In this document: piece by piece, positions 1 through 8,404 of the stretch | Numbering within the stretch: position 1 is the stretch's first letter | How the letters are laid out: each line of letters opens with the position of its first letter | From: an uncultured Bacilli bacterium | GTDB taxonomy: Bacteria > Bacillota_I > Bacilli_A > RF39 > UBA660 | Length of the DNA stretch: 18,218 nt | Assembly (NCBI GenBank): GCA_934090775.1 | Contig: CAKOKF010000017.1 | Coordinates: 1 to 18,218, forward strand | Direction: 5' to 3' | Program-made: the position numbers and the translations under genes | The notes under the pieces: model-generated | The model's database searches: none | What the model saw: only the letters and a program-made list of their open reading frames with translations | Told to the model about the DNA's origin: nothing

Positions 1-128
1 TTTTTGGTTAACTCAATTATATAAGACTTAAGTCATTTTTAATATAGAAATGTTTCACATCTATTGTATTACAACAATCTTGTTTTTAGTATGATTTTTT
101 CTAAATATTAATTTATTGTTAGTTGATA

Positions 129-134
129 TATAAT
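129..134 (+). promoter_or_regulatory. Candidate -10 box for the acyltransferase gene
   Basis: A perfect TATAAT lies 70 bases before the start codon of the downstream gene. The region 17 bases upstream (106-111, TATTAA) is a poor -35 and there is no TG extension, so this is a weak call in AT-rich sequence. The rest of 1-204 holds no convincing gene; a 10-bp palindrome GACTTAAGTC sits at 25-34. Confidence 0.35.
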
Positions 135-204
135 AGTTTAATGTGATAAACTAAGTTTTGTAAAAAGAGTAAAGAGTGAGTTTACTAAAGAAGGAATATA
201 AACT

Positions 205-1320
205 ATGAAAAAAAGAAATTCAAACATGGAATTATTAAGAATTATGGCAATGTTAATGATTATTTGTTATCACATATTCCGGCATTGTATATACCTACAA
301 CTAACAGATACAAATTCGATTATGGCTCTAGGTAACGGTTGGTTTTCTTATCCAGCATTTTTTAAAAGATTATGCATACTTTCTGTCATTTCTCCCATGG
401 GGCAGATTGGTAACGCCATATTTTTGATCGTTTCTGGATATTTTATGGTAGACAAAAAATCAATAGATTTAACCAAAATTTCTAAGAAATTATTATTACA
501 ACTCGGATTTGCAACTTTAGCACTAAGTTTAATATCAATATTTTCTTATCAAAGAGTAACAGCCTTCAAAGTTAAATTATTATCGTTTAATCTCTTTAAT
601 TGGTCATCATGGTATATTGGCTACTATTTTCTAGTAATTGTTCTAGCAAAAGTCTTTATAAATAAATGCCTAAATAAATTAAGCCAAAAGAATTATTTAA
701 TGTTCCTAATTACATTATTTGCTATAACTCAATTTTCATGGAGTGCTGGATTGCTTAGAAATATAGACAGTGGATTAGAAACATTATGTATCGGCATCTT
801 CTTATATACATTAGGTGGATATATAAAAAAATATAATCCCTTCGATGCCATAAAAACATGGGTAATAATTGCAATTATGATTATCACAAATATTATTTTG
901 GTTAGTAATTTCTATATAAATATGACAAACAGTATATTAGAATATTCCTTGGCAGAAGGGAATAAATTTATTCAATATATTCCCCTATACGATAATATTC
1001 AAATTATTCCATTAATTCTTGGTATTACAACATTTGAACTATTTAGGAGAATTAAAATTTCTAATAATAAATCCATTAATTTTATCGGGGCATCAACTTT
1101 TATGATATATCTAATTCATGATAATGATTTTGTTTATGAAATTTGGAATTCTAAAGATTGGATAACTTTGCTACATAATGATTTCGTTAAGTTTATTGCC
1201 ACTCTTGGAATATGGGTTATAATTACATTTATAGTAGGCTTTATACTCTATTGCTTATATTTACTAATAGAAAAAATTTTTGAAACTTTAAAACCATTTT
1301 TTCTTAAAAAAAGTAATTAA
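205..1320 (+). CDS. Acyltransferase family 3 membrane protein
   Basis: This 371-residue protein has the layout of the acyltransferase-3 (OafA/NodX-like) family, integral membrane enzymes that O-acylate cell-surface sugars. The N-terminus carries the family pattern E9-L-L-R12 followed by a hydrophobic helix and Y22-H23, with a further H27; the family's essential histidine and arginine map to this region. About ten hydrophobic segments follow. Near the C-terminus, YLIHDND (302-308) is the 'YLIH' signature common in Gram-positive members. The start is supported by AAGGA nine bases before ATG. It is transcribed alone, convergent with the GtrB-like gene, and ends in a shared terminator. Because it lies beside a polysaccharide operon, I infer that it acetylates or otherwise acylates the exported glycan. 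The acyl donor and acceptor cannot be read from the sequence. Confidence 0.88.
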   Translation: MKKRNSNMELLRIMAMLMIICYHIFRHCIYLQLTDTNSIMALGNGWFSYPAFFKRLCILSVISPMGQIGNAIFLIVSGYFMVDKKSIDLTKISKKLLLQLGFATLALSLISIFSYQRVTAFKVKLLSFNLFNWSSWYIGYYFLVIVLAKVFINKCLNKLSQKNYLMFLITLFAITQFSWSAGLLRNIDSGLETLCIGIFLYTLGGYIKKYNPFDAIKTWVIIAIMIITNIILVSNFYINMTNSILEYSLAEGNKFIQYIPLYDNIQIIPLILGITTFELFRRIKISNNKSINFIGASTFMIYLIHDNDFVYEIWNSKDWITLLHNDFVKFIATLGIWVIITFIVGFILYCLYLLIEKIFETLKPFFLKKSN

Positions 1321-1325
1321 TTTTT

Positions 1326-1364
1326 AAAAGACGATTAGTTCCTCAAAACCAATCGTCTTTTTTA
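1326..1364. terminator. Bidirectional Rho-independent terminator
   Basis: Arms AAAAGACGATT (1326-1336) and AATCGTCTTTT (1351-1361) form an 11-bp stem, extended by GTT/AAC after one mismatch, with a short loop. A T-run follows on the plus strand and an A-run precedes it, so it can end both the acyltransferase transcript and the convergent minus-strand gene whose stop codon is at 1370-1372. Confidence 0.9.
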
Positions 1365-1369
1365 TCATC

Positions 1370-2335
1370 TTATTTAATTTTTTTATCTTCTAGATTTTCA
1401 GCCACAATAAATCTTGGACGAGCCTTTGTTTCATTATACATTTTTCCAACATACTCTCCTATTATTCCAAGTGATATCATTTGTAAACCACCAATGAACC
1501 AAATAGAAATATTTAAAAATGTCCAACCATCAATAGTATTACCAGTTATTTTTCTTACTAACGAATAAATCATGATAATAATACTTATAAACAAAATTAC
1601 AAATCCTAACGTACAAATAAGTCTTAATGGTTTTACAGAAAACGATGTAATACCATCCCAAGCAAAGTTTAGCATTTTCTTTAATGGATATTTAGATTCA
1701 CCAGCGAACCTTTCTGCTCTTTCATAATAAACTTTGTCTGATTTATAACCAATTAATGGAAAAATTCCTCTTAAGAACAAATTTACTTCTTTATAGTCTT
1801 GGAAATTATTTAATACTTTTTTAGAAGTTAAACGATAATCAGCATGATTGTAAACAACGTCAACTCCCATCATTTGCATAAACTTATAAAATCCTTCAGC
1901 CGTTACTCTTTTAAAGAAAGTATCGGTTTTTCTGGCTGATCTAACACCATAAACAATATCACAACCATCATAGTATTTTTCTAACATTTCATCAATGGCA
2001 TTAATATCGTCTTGTAAATCAGCATCCATAGAAATTACAACATCAGCATATTCCTTAGCCGTTAAAAGACCAGCTACTAAAGCATTTTGATGTCCTCTAT
2101 TTCTGGATAAGCAAATACCCGTAAACATTGGATTATCTTTATTAATATTTTTAATTAATTCCCAAGTCTTATCTTTCGAGCCATCATTAACATACATAAC
2201 TTTACTTTTTTCACTAATAACTTTTTTCTTTATTAAACCCTCTAATTTTTTTTCTAATCGTTTTGTTGTTTCTGGTAAAACTTCTTCTTCATTGTAACAA
2301 GGTATTACCAAATAAAGTACATCACATTTTTTCAT
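1370..2335 (-). CDS. GtrB/CsbB-like polyprenyl-phosphate glycosyltransferase
   Basis: A family-2 glycosyltransferase of 321 residues with two C-terminal membrane helices, the architecture of GtrB, CsbB and bacterial DPM1-like proteins. These move a sugar from a nucleotide donor to undecaprenyl phosphate on the cytoplasmic face. Visible motifs are the N-terminal IPCYNEEEVLP (11-21), NDGS with D51, the DAD metal-binding triad (104-106) followed by LQDD, and RFAGESKYPLKKM (209-221), a conserved stretch just before the membrane part. Hydrophobic helices lie at about 239-260 and 272-293. The start is fixed by AAAAGGAGA ending six bases before ATG. It has its own strong promoter, separate from the gene upstream at 2540-4075. 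The transferred sugar is unknown. The product most likely feeds one of the membrane glycosyltransferases in this window; no GtrA-like flippase is visible. Confidence 0.92.
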   Translation of the reverse strand: MKKCDVLYLVIPCYNEEEVLPETTKRLEKKLEGLIKKKVISEKSKVMYVNDGSKDKTWELIKNINKDNPMFTGICLSRNRGHQNALVAGLLTAKEYADVVISMDADLQDDINAIDEMLEKYYDGCDIVYGVRSARKTDTFFKRVTAEGFYKFMQMMGVDVVYNHADYRLTSKKVLNNFQDYKEVNLFLRGIFPLIGYKSDKVYYERAERFAGESKYPLKKMLNFAWDGITSFSVKPLRLICTLGFVILFISIIIMIYSLVRKITGNTIDGWTFLNISIWFIGGLQMISLGIIGEYVGKMYNETKARPRFIVAENLEDKKIK

Positions 2336-2364
2336 TTTGTTCTCCTTTTTCTACCCTTTATCCT

Positions 2365-2379
2365 TACAATTCAATTGTA
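2365..2379. repeat. 15-bp palindrome over the GtrB promoter -10/start site
   Basis: TACAATT-C-AATTGTA is a perfect inverted repeat with 7-base arms around one base. One arm contains the -10 hexamer of the minus-strand promoter and the palindrome extends over the expected transcription start, the usual place for a repressor operator. The AT-only composition makes chance possible. Confidence 0.4.
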
Positions 2380-2401
2380 GCATTTATATATATATTGTCA
2401 A
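2374..2401 (-). promoter_or_regulatory. Strong sigma-A-type promoter of the GtrB-like gene
   Basis: On the minus strand a perfect TTGACA (-35, 2396-2401) is followed after 16 bases by TACAAT (-10, 2374-2379) with an extended TGC directly upstream of the hexamer. This predicts transcription starting near 2367, a leader of about 30 bases, and then the AAAGGAGA ribosome site. Confidence 0.8.
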
Positions 2402-2513
2402 TTATTATCGTTTTTTAGTTGCAACTTTTTAATCATAATAATCATTGTATAATTTCTGCAAATGGATAGATAAATTACGATTAAAATCATAATAAAACTA
2501 ACAGTCATAATTA

Positions 2514-2531
2514 TAATAATAATTATTATTA
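2514..2531. repeat. 18-bp perfect AT palindrome after the GT-C gene
   Basis: TAATAATAATTATTATTA is a perfect palindrome nine bases beyond the stop codon of the minus-strand membrane protein gene (stop at 2540-2542). No U-run follows on that strand, so it is at best a weak terminator; it may simply be low-complexity AT sequence. Confidence 0.5.
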
Positions 2532-2539
2532 AGTCTAAT

Positions 2540-4075
2540 TTAATTTTTTTTCTTCAATTTTAAACATTCTTTACTAGCAACTTTATTTTTTAAATTGTCA
2601 TAAGAATCAACAATTATTAAAATAAATACTGGAATAAAATTAAATATATATCTACTCCTATTTTCCCATAACAAGAAAAATATAACCAAACCAATGAGAG
2701 TGAGTTTCAAATAATCAAAACTTTTATTTGATTTAATCTTAAGTATACAATTCATCAATAATGCGATTATAAAAGCATACTGAATTCCTTGACTAATAGT
2801 TCTAAATATATCAGCAGATTTTGAATTTGCTATCAATAACTCATACAAAAGGCTACCTTGATGATTAGAATTAATTGATAATTTTATATTACTAAAATAA
2901 TAGCCGTCAGTCCAGGTATTAACGGATTTTTTTATTAGATAGTTAGCATATCCACCCACACCCATTTTATTTATTCTATTCATAGTTTCAGTAAGATTAA
3001 ACTTTATAGCATCTTTGCCCGTAGCAAAACTTTCAGTAAGTTTATAATCAGCTTCATTATAGCCACCATAACTATTACGTCTAGAGTTATCAGCATCGAT
3101 ATCCTCTACTCCCATCATAACCCAATGTGTTACTGGTACTGAGCCATAATCATTAACCTGAAATTGGAATTTATCATTATTAACAATAGTAATTTTAAAT
3201 AACAATTCACAAATTATTAAAACACTTAAACTTATTCCAATATTAACAAATTTTATTAATTTAAATTTAACTATAAAATAGCCCATCGTTAAAGCAATAA
3301 ATATTATTAATGAAGTTATCTTTAATTCTTTTCCCAAAAATAGTAAAATACCGATTAATATAAAAATTATAATATTTCTCTTAGATATGATCTTTTTATC
3401 ATCTTTCATACTAAATAAATATACAAAGCCAATAGGAATAAATAAAGTCATCGTATCAGAATAAATAATTGGTGTATAAAGAAACAAAGATAAGAAAAAT
3501 AAAGTTAAAATTAAACCAAAAATGGCATTCTTAGAATTACTAATCTTTCTAATGGTAAGATATAAAAGTAATAAAGCCATATCAATAAATACAATATTCA
3601 TTATATAGACTGAATAAATCGCCTCAATATGAAAAAGAGAACCAATTTTAATGAATATAACTTCAAAAGCAAAAAGCATAATATTATTAGGAAAAAACTG
3701 AAAATATTCAGGATAGACATTTATTTCTCGGACTCCAGTATAAACAAATGCCTTAGCATTAGAAAATACCATGCCAAAATCCCACCCTGGTGCAACTGAT
3801 AATTGTTTCAAAACTATTATCTGAAGCAGTGATACAACCATAAAATAAATTATTAAAAAGATAATCTCCCACTTTTTTGAAGGGATTTTTATTTTCTTAT
3901 AAATAATCCAATAAATAAAAGTCCAAATAATTAAAGTTATTATAGCAAATAGTAAACTTAAAAATACATTATCTTGATAATAAACAGTAGAATCGTACGA
4001 AAACGAAAAGAAAAAAATTATTATAAACAATAAAAAAGTTACTATCTGTATAAAATAATTGGATAACTTTTGCAT
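2540..4075 (-). CDS. Multispan GT-C-type membrane glycosyltransferase
   Basis: The product (511 residues from the preferred ATG) is a polytopic membrane protein with many helices and loops rich in aromatic residues. GWDFG (97-101) sits in the first large loop, where GT-C enzymes keep a catalytic acidic residue. It is followed by YFQFFPNNI (124-132), resembling the 'YPP/FPN' loop of these families, and a C-terminal ENRSRY (471-476) then a helix, a pattern seen in PMT/GT39-like proteins. A hydrophilic segment of about 90 residues (roughly 310-400), probably extracytoplasmic, precedes the last helices. GT-C enzymes use polyprenyl-phosphate sugars, which suits the GtrB-like neighbour. A TTG at 4084 would add three residues, but ATG at 4075 is chosen as the normal start codon; AGAAGG lies 12 bases before it. 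Exact family and acceptor are not certain. Confidence 0.72.
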   Translation of the reverse strand: MQKLSNYFIQIVTFLLFIIIFFFSFSYDSTVYYQDNVFLSLLFAIITLIIWTFIYWIIYKKIKIPSKKWEIIFLIIYFMVVSLLQIIVLKQLSVAPGWDFGMVFSNAKAFVYTGVREINVYPEYFQFFPNNIMLFAFEVIFIKIGSLFHIEAIYSVYIMNIVFIDMALLLLYLTIRKISNSKNAIFGLILTLFFLSLFLYTPIIYSDTMTLFIPIGFVYLFSMKDDKKIISKRNIIIFILIGILLFLGKELKITSLIIFIALTMGYFIVKFKLIKFVNIGISLSVLIICELLFKITIVNNDKFQFQVNDYGSVPVTHWVMMGVEDIDADNSRRNSYGGYNEADYKLTESFATGKDAIKFNLTETMNRINKMGVGGYANYLIKKSVNTWTDGYYFSNIKLSINSNHQGSLLYELLIANSKSADIFRTISQGIQYAFIIALLMNCILKIKSNKSFDYLKLTLIGLVIFFLLWENRSRYIFNFIPVFILIIVDSYDNLKNKVASKECLKLKKKN

Positions 4076-4102
4076 ATAAAACAACTACCTTCTATCAAAC
4101 TA

Positions 4103-4131
4103 ATTATAACAAATGTCATTTTTTTAGTAAA
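4103..4131 (-). promoter_or_regulatory. Promoter of the GT-C membrane protein gene
   Basis: On the minus strand TTTACT (-35, 4126-4131) is separated by exactly 17 bases from a perfect TATAAT (-10, 4103-4108). It lies just after the terminator of the six-gene operon, so 2540-4075 appears to be its own transcription unit. Confidence 0.6.
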
Positions 4132-4143
4132 GAATTAATCGTT

Positions 4144-4190
4144 AAAAAAAAATTATTGATTGCTTTTATTAGTAAATTGACAATTAATAA
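4144..4190 (-). terminator. AT-rich terminator of the six-gene operon
   Basis: Read on the minus strand, TTATTAATTG (4181-4190) pairs with CAATCAATAA (4153-4162) with one mismatch, and nine T residues (4144-4152) follow at once. The stem has few G-C pairs, so efficiency may be modest, but position right after the last operon gene fits. Confidence 0.6.
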
Positions 4191-4194
4191 CTAT

Positions 4195-5817
4195 TTAAAT
4201 CTTCTTATTTACTAAAAGTTCACAATACTTTTTTTCTATTTTTTGATATTCATCTAATAATTTTTTATTTTCCTCTTGAAGAATTTTATTTTGCTTATTA
4301 GCTTCATCAAGCTGAAGCTTTTTACCATTTATGAGCTCCAATAATTCAATATTTGTCAAAAAATTCATTCTTACTCTCAGTTCAATAACATTATTTATCG
4401 GTTTAATATTAAATTCATTAGTACTTAAAATACTATTTTCATCCGTTATATATTCTTTAGAATTAATAATCAAATTTTTAAGATAATTTGTTTGATTGAT
4501 AACGGCCTTTAATCTAACATCCTGATTTATATTATTTATAGTAAAACTATAAAAACCACCATTTTCTTTTTTATATTTAAATATCTTACGTTTTAAATAA
4601 TCATTTTCAATATAATATTCACCAATTAATTCATCATTATTATAATTATCATAAAATGATTTTATTAAGCTAACAATCGATAAATTTCTACTTTGATGTT
4701 CATGATTATCGCTAATTATTTCTTTGAAATTAGTAAATTGCTCTATTATTTTGTTATAAATTTTTAAATCGAAATTTGTGCTTTGAACATCATAATAATT
4801 GTCATAAACATAAGTCAAAACTTCTGAATTATTAACATCCAAATTAGCTTTAGAAATAACGTTAGCAAACCCATGTAATTTCTTAGAGTCCATTGAATTA
4901 AGAATTAATATTTTTTTTTCATAAGCATAAGAAACAACAGCTCCGTGCATACTAGTTCCTATATATCCATAGGAATTCTTAATTATAGAAATCATATCCT
5001 TTGGGCTTAATTTGACTTTATTAGAAATCATATAAACATTTTTTATTTTTTCTTTATAAATTTTTTGTAAAATTTTATCATCATCATGAATATAACCAAT
5101 AGGCATTAATAAAACCGAATGCTTTTCTGATACTTTTTTTATTAAATTAATAATATTATTATAATATTTATGATTATCAATATTTGTAGAGTTATGTTGA
5201 AAAATAATATAATCATTAATTTGAGGCATAATTTTTTTTGCTTGTAAATTTCGATAATTATTATTTAATTCATTATCAGAATAAACATCTTTTACTGTTA
5301 AAACCGTATCAGGTACAATAGGAACATCAAGAAGCCCAATTTTTTTTAAAACATTATTGCCTTCTGTATCTCTCGTTGAAATATAATCAACGTTTTCTAG
5401 CAATGTTTTTACTAAAAATTTTTCTGAGCTACTGAAATCATTAGTAACGCCAACCGAATTCAACATAACAGGAATATTATATTTATTAGCTAAAATAATA
5501 GGATATGCCCAAAGTTCTAAAGATGGGTCAACCGAATAGCCATAAATATCATTTTTTATACAAATTTTTTGATCAGTTCTAATTAAATCACCACCGCCAA
5601 TAATTATTCCTTGATATTTATTTTCAATTATTTTACTTTCTAAAGCACTAATGGGCAAAACATCAATATTATCAAATGGTTTCTTGCCACCAAGCGGTGA
5701 AAAAAGGTCAACTTCATAATTAGATCCTAAGTGTTTTTTTAAGACATCAGGAAACAATAAATCCCCAAAATTTTCTACATCAAAAGTACCTATTTGAGCA
5801 ATTTTAATTCTTTTCAT
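4195..5817 (-). CDS. Polysaccharide pyruvyl transferase with C-terminal coiled coil
   Basis: Residues 1 to about 360 match the polysaccharide pyruvyl transferase family, which moves enolpyruvate from PEP onto sugar hydroxyls to make ketal-pyruvate groups. Visible family marks are NFGDLL (16-21), IIGGGDLI (72-79) and GTSMHGA (287-293), where H291 is the conserved histidine of the 'S-x-x-HG' loop. The protein is 540 residues, longer than the usual 300-400. Residues about 400-490 look beta-rich and of unknown role, and 493-535 is a Lys/Glu/Leu-rich heptad-like coiled coil. It is the last gene of the operon. ATG follows the previous stop by one base, with AAAGGA inside the preceding gene end, so translation is probably coupled. 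It should act in the cytoplasm on the lipid-linked glycan; the tail may mediate assembly with neighbouring enzymes. Confidence 0.85.
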   Translation of the reverse strand: MKRIKIAQIGTFDVENFGDLLFPDVLKKHLGSNYEVDLFSPLGGKKPFDNIDVLPISALESKIIENKYQGIIIGGGDLIRTDQKICIKNDIYGYSVDPSLELWAYPIILANKYNIPVMLNSVGVTNDFSSSEKFLVKTLLENVDYISTRDTEGNNVLKKIGLLDVPIVPDTVLTVKDVYSDNELNNNYRNLQAKKIMPQINDYIIFQHNSTNIDNHKYYNNIINLIKKVSEKHSVLLMPIGYIHDDDKILQKIYKEKIKNVYMISNKVKLSPKDMISIIKNSYGYIGTSMHGAVVSYAYEKKILILNSMDSKKLHGFANVISKANLDVNNSEVLTYVYDNYYDVQSTNFDLKIYNKIIEQFTNFKEIISDNHEHQSRNLSIVSLIKSFYDNYNNDELIGEYYIENDYLKRKIFKYKKENGGFYSFTINNINQDVRLKAVINQTNYLKNLIINSKEYITDENSILSTNEFNIKPINNVIELRVRMNFLTNIELLELINGKKLQLDEANKQNKILQEENKKLLDEYQKIEKKYCELLVNKKI

Positions 5818-5818
5818 A

Positions 5819-8395
5819 TTACTTTATCCTTTCAATAGCACTAATATCACATTTATTTATGTAATCTATTAATTTTTCCATTTTATGATAATGTAAGTAA
5901 TCATATACATAATGATTAATTGATATATCAATGTTCAAATTATTAAATTTTTCACAAAACATTTCTATATATTTTCTTTTTAAATTTTCATCTTTAATTG
6001 GCATTATTAAATAAATTAAAATAGCTAAAATTTGATGGTTTATTATAGCACCAATGACTTTTTCTTGTTCAATATAACTATAGTCTTTTATAGCATTAAA
6101 ACAAATATTAGCTGTATCAAAAACAACAAATCTTTTTTCATTAAAACCACTATTTTGAATTGAACCACTTCGCTGAACATATTTGTAAAATGGTGATGGT
6201 ATATATTCTATATTGTTCGCTCTTAAAAATATTTGCGGGCTAACTGCTACATCTTCGTTATTTAAGCCTTCTGGAAAAATCAATCCGTTATATAGTTCTC
6301 TTTTAACTATTTTATTCCAAGAAGCGGCCATTAAATTATTATCTAGTATTTGCATCAATTGATCTTTATACATATCATTTTGCATTTTAACGTATTTAAC
6401 GGTATTATCTTCATATGTCATAAGAACATCACAATAAACGATATCAGAATCAGTATCAATTATTTTCTTTAACATGGTATCATACATATTGCTAGAAACA
6501 TAATCATCAGAATCAAGAAATATTACGTATTTTCCTTTAGCCTGTTTTAAACCCATATTTTTAACCGAGGACAAACCACCATTTTCTTTTTTAATATATA
6601 ATATCTCATTATATTTAGCAGCAAAATTTTTAATTATTTCTTCTGAATTATCTGGCGAACCATCATTAATTATAATAACTTCTGTTTTAATAGGTAAATT
6701 TTTAAAAACAGATTTCAAACATTTTTGTAAATATTTTTCCACATTATAAACTGGTATAATAATTGAAAGTAAAATTTCATCGTTTATATTTTTACTTTCC
6801 ACTAATTTTTTTAAATCAATTTTATCATAATATAATTCATCCTTAGAAATACAAAAATTTCTTCTTAAATTAGCATTACGTTGTTCAACTCTATCTTGCA
6901 TATCCTTAGGTATTTTAACATCTTTGCTAATGCTATTTTGAATACTTAATATCTCTTTATAATGAATAAAATTATCGGTTGTTGAGGTAACGCTAGAACT
7001 ATGTATACGATGATAATTTAGAGAATCAGCTACATAGGATATATTGTTATTTAGTAAAACCTTACTATAAAAATACCAATCGCCGGCTAAAGTATATTTT
7101 TGAGCTTCAGTCAAATATTTAATAAAATCTATTTTTTTAGTCTTTTTAAAAACAACTCCGGATACATTAGCTATCGTATTATTAGTAACTAAGAAATATT
7201 TTAGTTCATGGTTTCCATTTTCAATATAATCATTATTCCAATGACCAGTCTTAAATATATCTATCCAATCTCGTAAATCCTTTTTAAATACTTTACCATA
7301 TTCGTCTATTGCTTTTGATTCTGCATAAGATAAAACAACTTTATCATTATCGAAACCTCGCATTACAGAATTCAAAAAATATTTACTGCATAAATCATCA
7401 GCTTCACATATCCATAAGTAGGCTCCATTAGAAAGTTCAAATGCCTTTTGCCATTGTTTAAAGACATTACCACTATTAGTTTTATTTGGAATAAATTTCA
7501 CATCAATATTTGGATACTCTTCTTCCAACCATACAATTTCATGCTTTATTACCTCAATACTGTTATCCTTAGAACAATCATCAAGAATGATTAATTCTGT
7601 TACTGGATATGTTTGGGTTACAATAGATAAAATACGTTGATGTAAATAATGAGCATAATTATAATTTGGAATTACAGCAGTAACATTTTTAATATTTTCT
7701 GCTGTAATAAATTTTTTTAAATAACCATGGTTAATAAAAATATAGTTAAAACGATAATATAATAATTTACCTAAATTTTTCACATAAAAATAATAAGTAC
7801 ATAAAACTATTAATAATTTGAAATTTGAAATGTTAAAATGCAAACTACTATTTGCCATGTAATATATCATTCCTAAAATTAATAGTACATAGCCAATGCA
7901 AGCTATAATTAATTTTAGTTTTTTTGAAGATTTTCCTTCTTTAAGTTTATTAGCAATATAGCTTGTCATTGGTATTATTGGAGCAATAATTAAAATTGGC
8001 ATATTTATACCATTTATAAAACATGAAAGTAAAATCATCGATGTTAATAAAACAGTATAAACAGTTACACTATGATTGGTTTTTTTCTTAAATATCAAGA
8101 AAATAGTAGCAATGGAAAATAACATAGCTATAATATTCAAGATAAGTGAAAATGATAATTTAGTTCCAAATAAAGCCATTATTATTCCCAAGAAAAATAA
8201 CTCTACAAAGTTCAAGAAGTAAAACATCGGTTTATTTTTAATATTTAATAAAGAATTATTTAATTTTTTAAATAATATCAAAAACAATAAACTTAGTAAA
8301 ATTATAATAGCGTTAATTTTATTTGTCCAAATAAAAGTAATAACAAATATAAAAGCTAATACTATGTTAAGAATACTTTTTGTCTGTTTTTTCAT
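5819..8395 (-). CDS. Membrane-anchored tandem GT2 glycosyltransferase
   Basis: This 858-residue protein has three parts. Residues 1 to about 220 hold seven or eight hydrophobic helices. Residues about 236-490 are a GT2 domain with PNYNYA (243-248), LDDCSKDNS (271-279) and EADD (331-334), ending in an AGDW...RIHSSSVTST region (437-472). Residues about 541-815 are a second GT2 domain with IPVYN (547-551), NDGSPDNSE (577-585), DSDD (628-631) and the string QRSGSIQNSGF (741-751). Both catalytic cores look intact, so it may add two sugars in sequence or polymerise a repeat. The next operon gene upstream carries the same two domain types in reverse order and lacks the membrane part. The start has GGGGG five bases before ATG, nine bases after the previous stop. 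Sugar specificity is unknown. Confidence 0.88.
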   Translation of the reverse strand: MKKQTKSILNIVLAFIFVITFIWTNKINAIIILLSLLFLILFKKLNNSLLNIKNKPMFYFLNFVELFFLGIIMALFGTKLSFSLILNIIAMLFSIATIFLIFKKKTNHSVTVYTVLLTSMILLSCFINGINMPILIIAPIIPMTSYIANKLKEGKSSKKLKLIIACIGYVLLILGMIYYMANSSLHFNISNFKLLIVLCTYYFYVKNLGKLLYYRFNYIFINHGYLKKFITAENIKNVTAVIPNYNYAHYLHQRILSIVTQTYPVTELIILDDCSKDNSIEVIKHEIVWLEEEYPNIDVKFIPNKTNSGNVFKQWQKAFELSNGAYLWICEADDLCSKYFLNSVMRGFDNDKVVLSYAESKAIDEYGKVFKKDLRDWIDIFKTGHWNNDYIENGNHELKYFLVTNNTIANVSGVVFKKTKKIDFIKYLTEAQKYTLAGDWYFYSKVLLNNNISYVADSLNYHRIHSSSVTSTTDNFIHYKEILSIQNSISKDVKIPKDMQDRVEQRNANLRRNFCISKDELYYDKIDLKKLVESKNINDEILLSIIIPVYNVEKYLQKCLKSVFKNLPIKTEVIIINDGSPDNSEEIIKNFAAKYNEILYIKKENGGLSSVKNMGLKQAKGKYVIFLDSDDYVSSNMYDTMLKKIIDTDSDIVYCDVLMTYEDNTVKYVKMQNDMYKDQLMQILDNNLMAASWNKIVKRELYNGLIFPEGLNNEDVAVSPQIFLRANNIEYIPSPFYKYVQRSGSIQNSGFNEKRFVVFDTANICFNAIKDYSYIEQEKVIGAIINHQILAILIYLIMPIKDENLKRKYIEMFCEKFNNLNIDISINHYVYDYLHYHKMEKLIDYINKCDISAIERIK

Positions 8396-8404
8396 AATTT
8401 CCCC

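Noticed and set aside
2514..2531. AT palindrome as terminator of the GT-C gene
   Set aside because: The stem is A/T only and no U-run follows on the minus strand, so it was kept only as a repeat.
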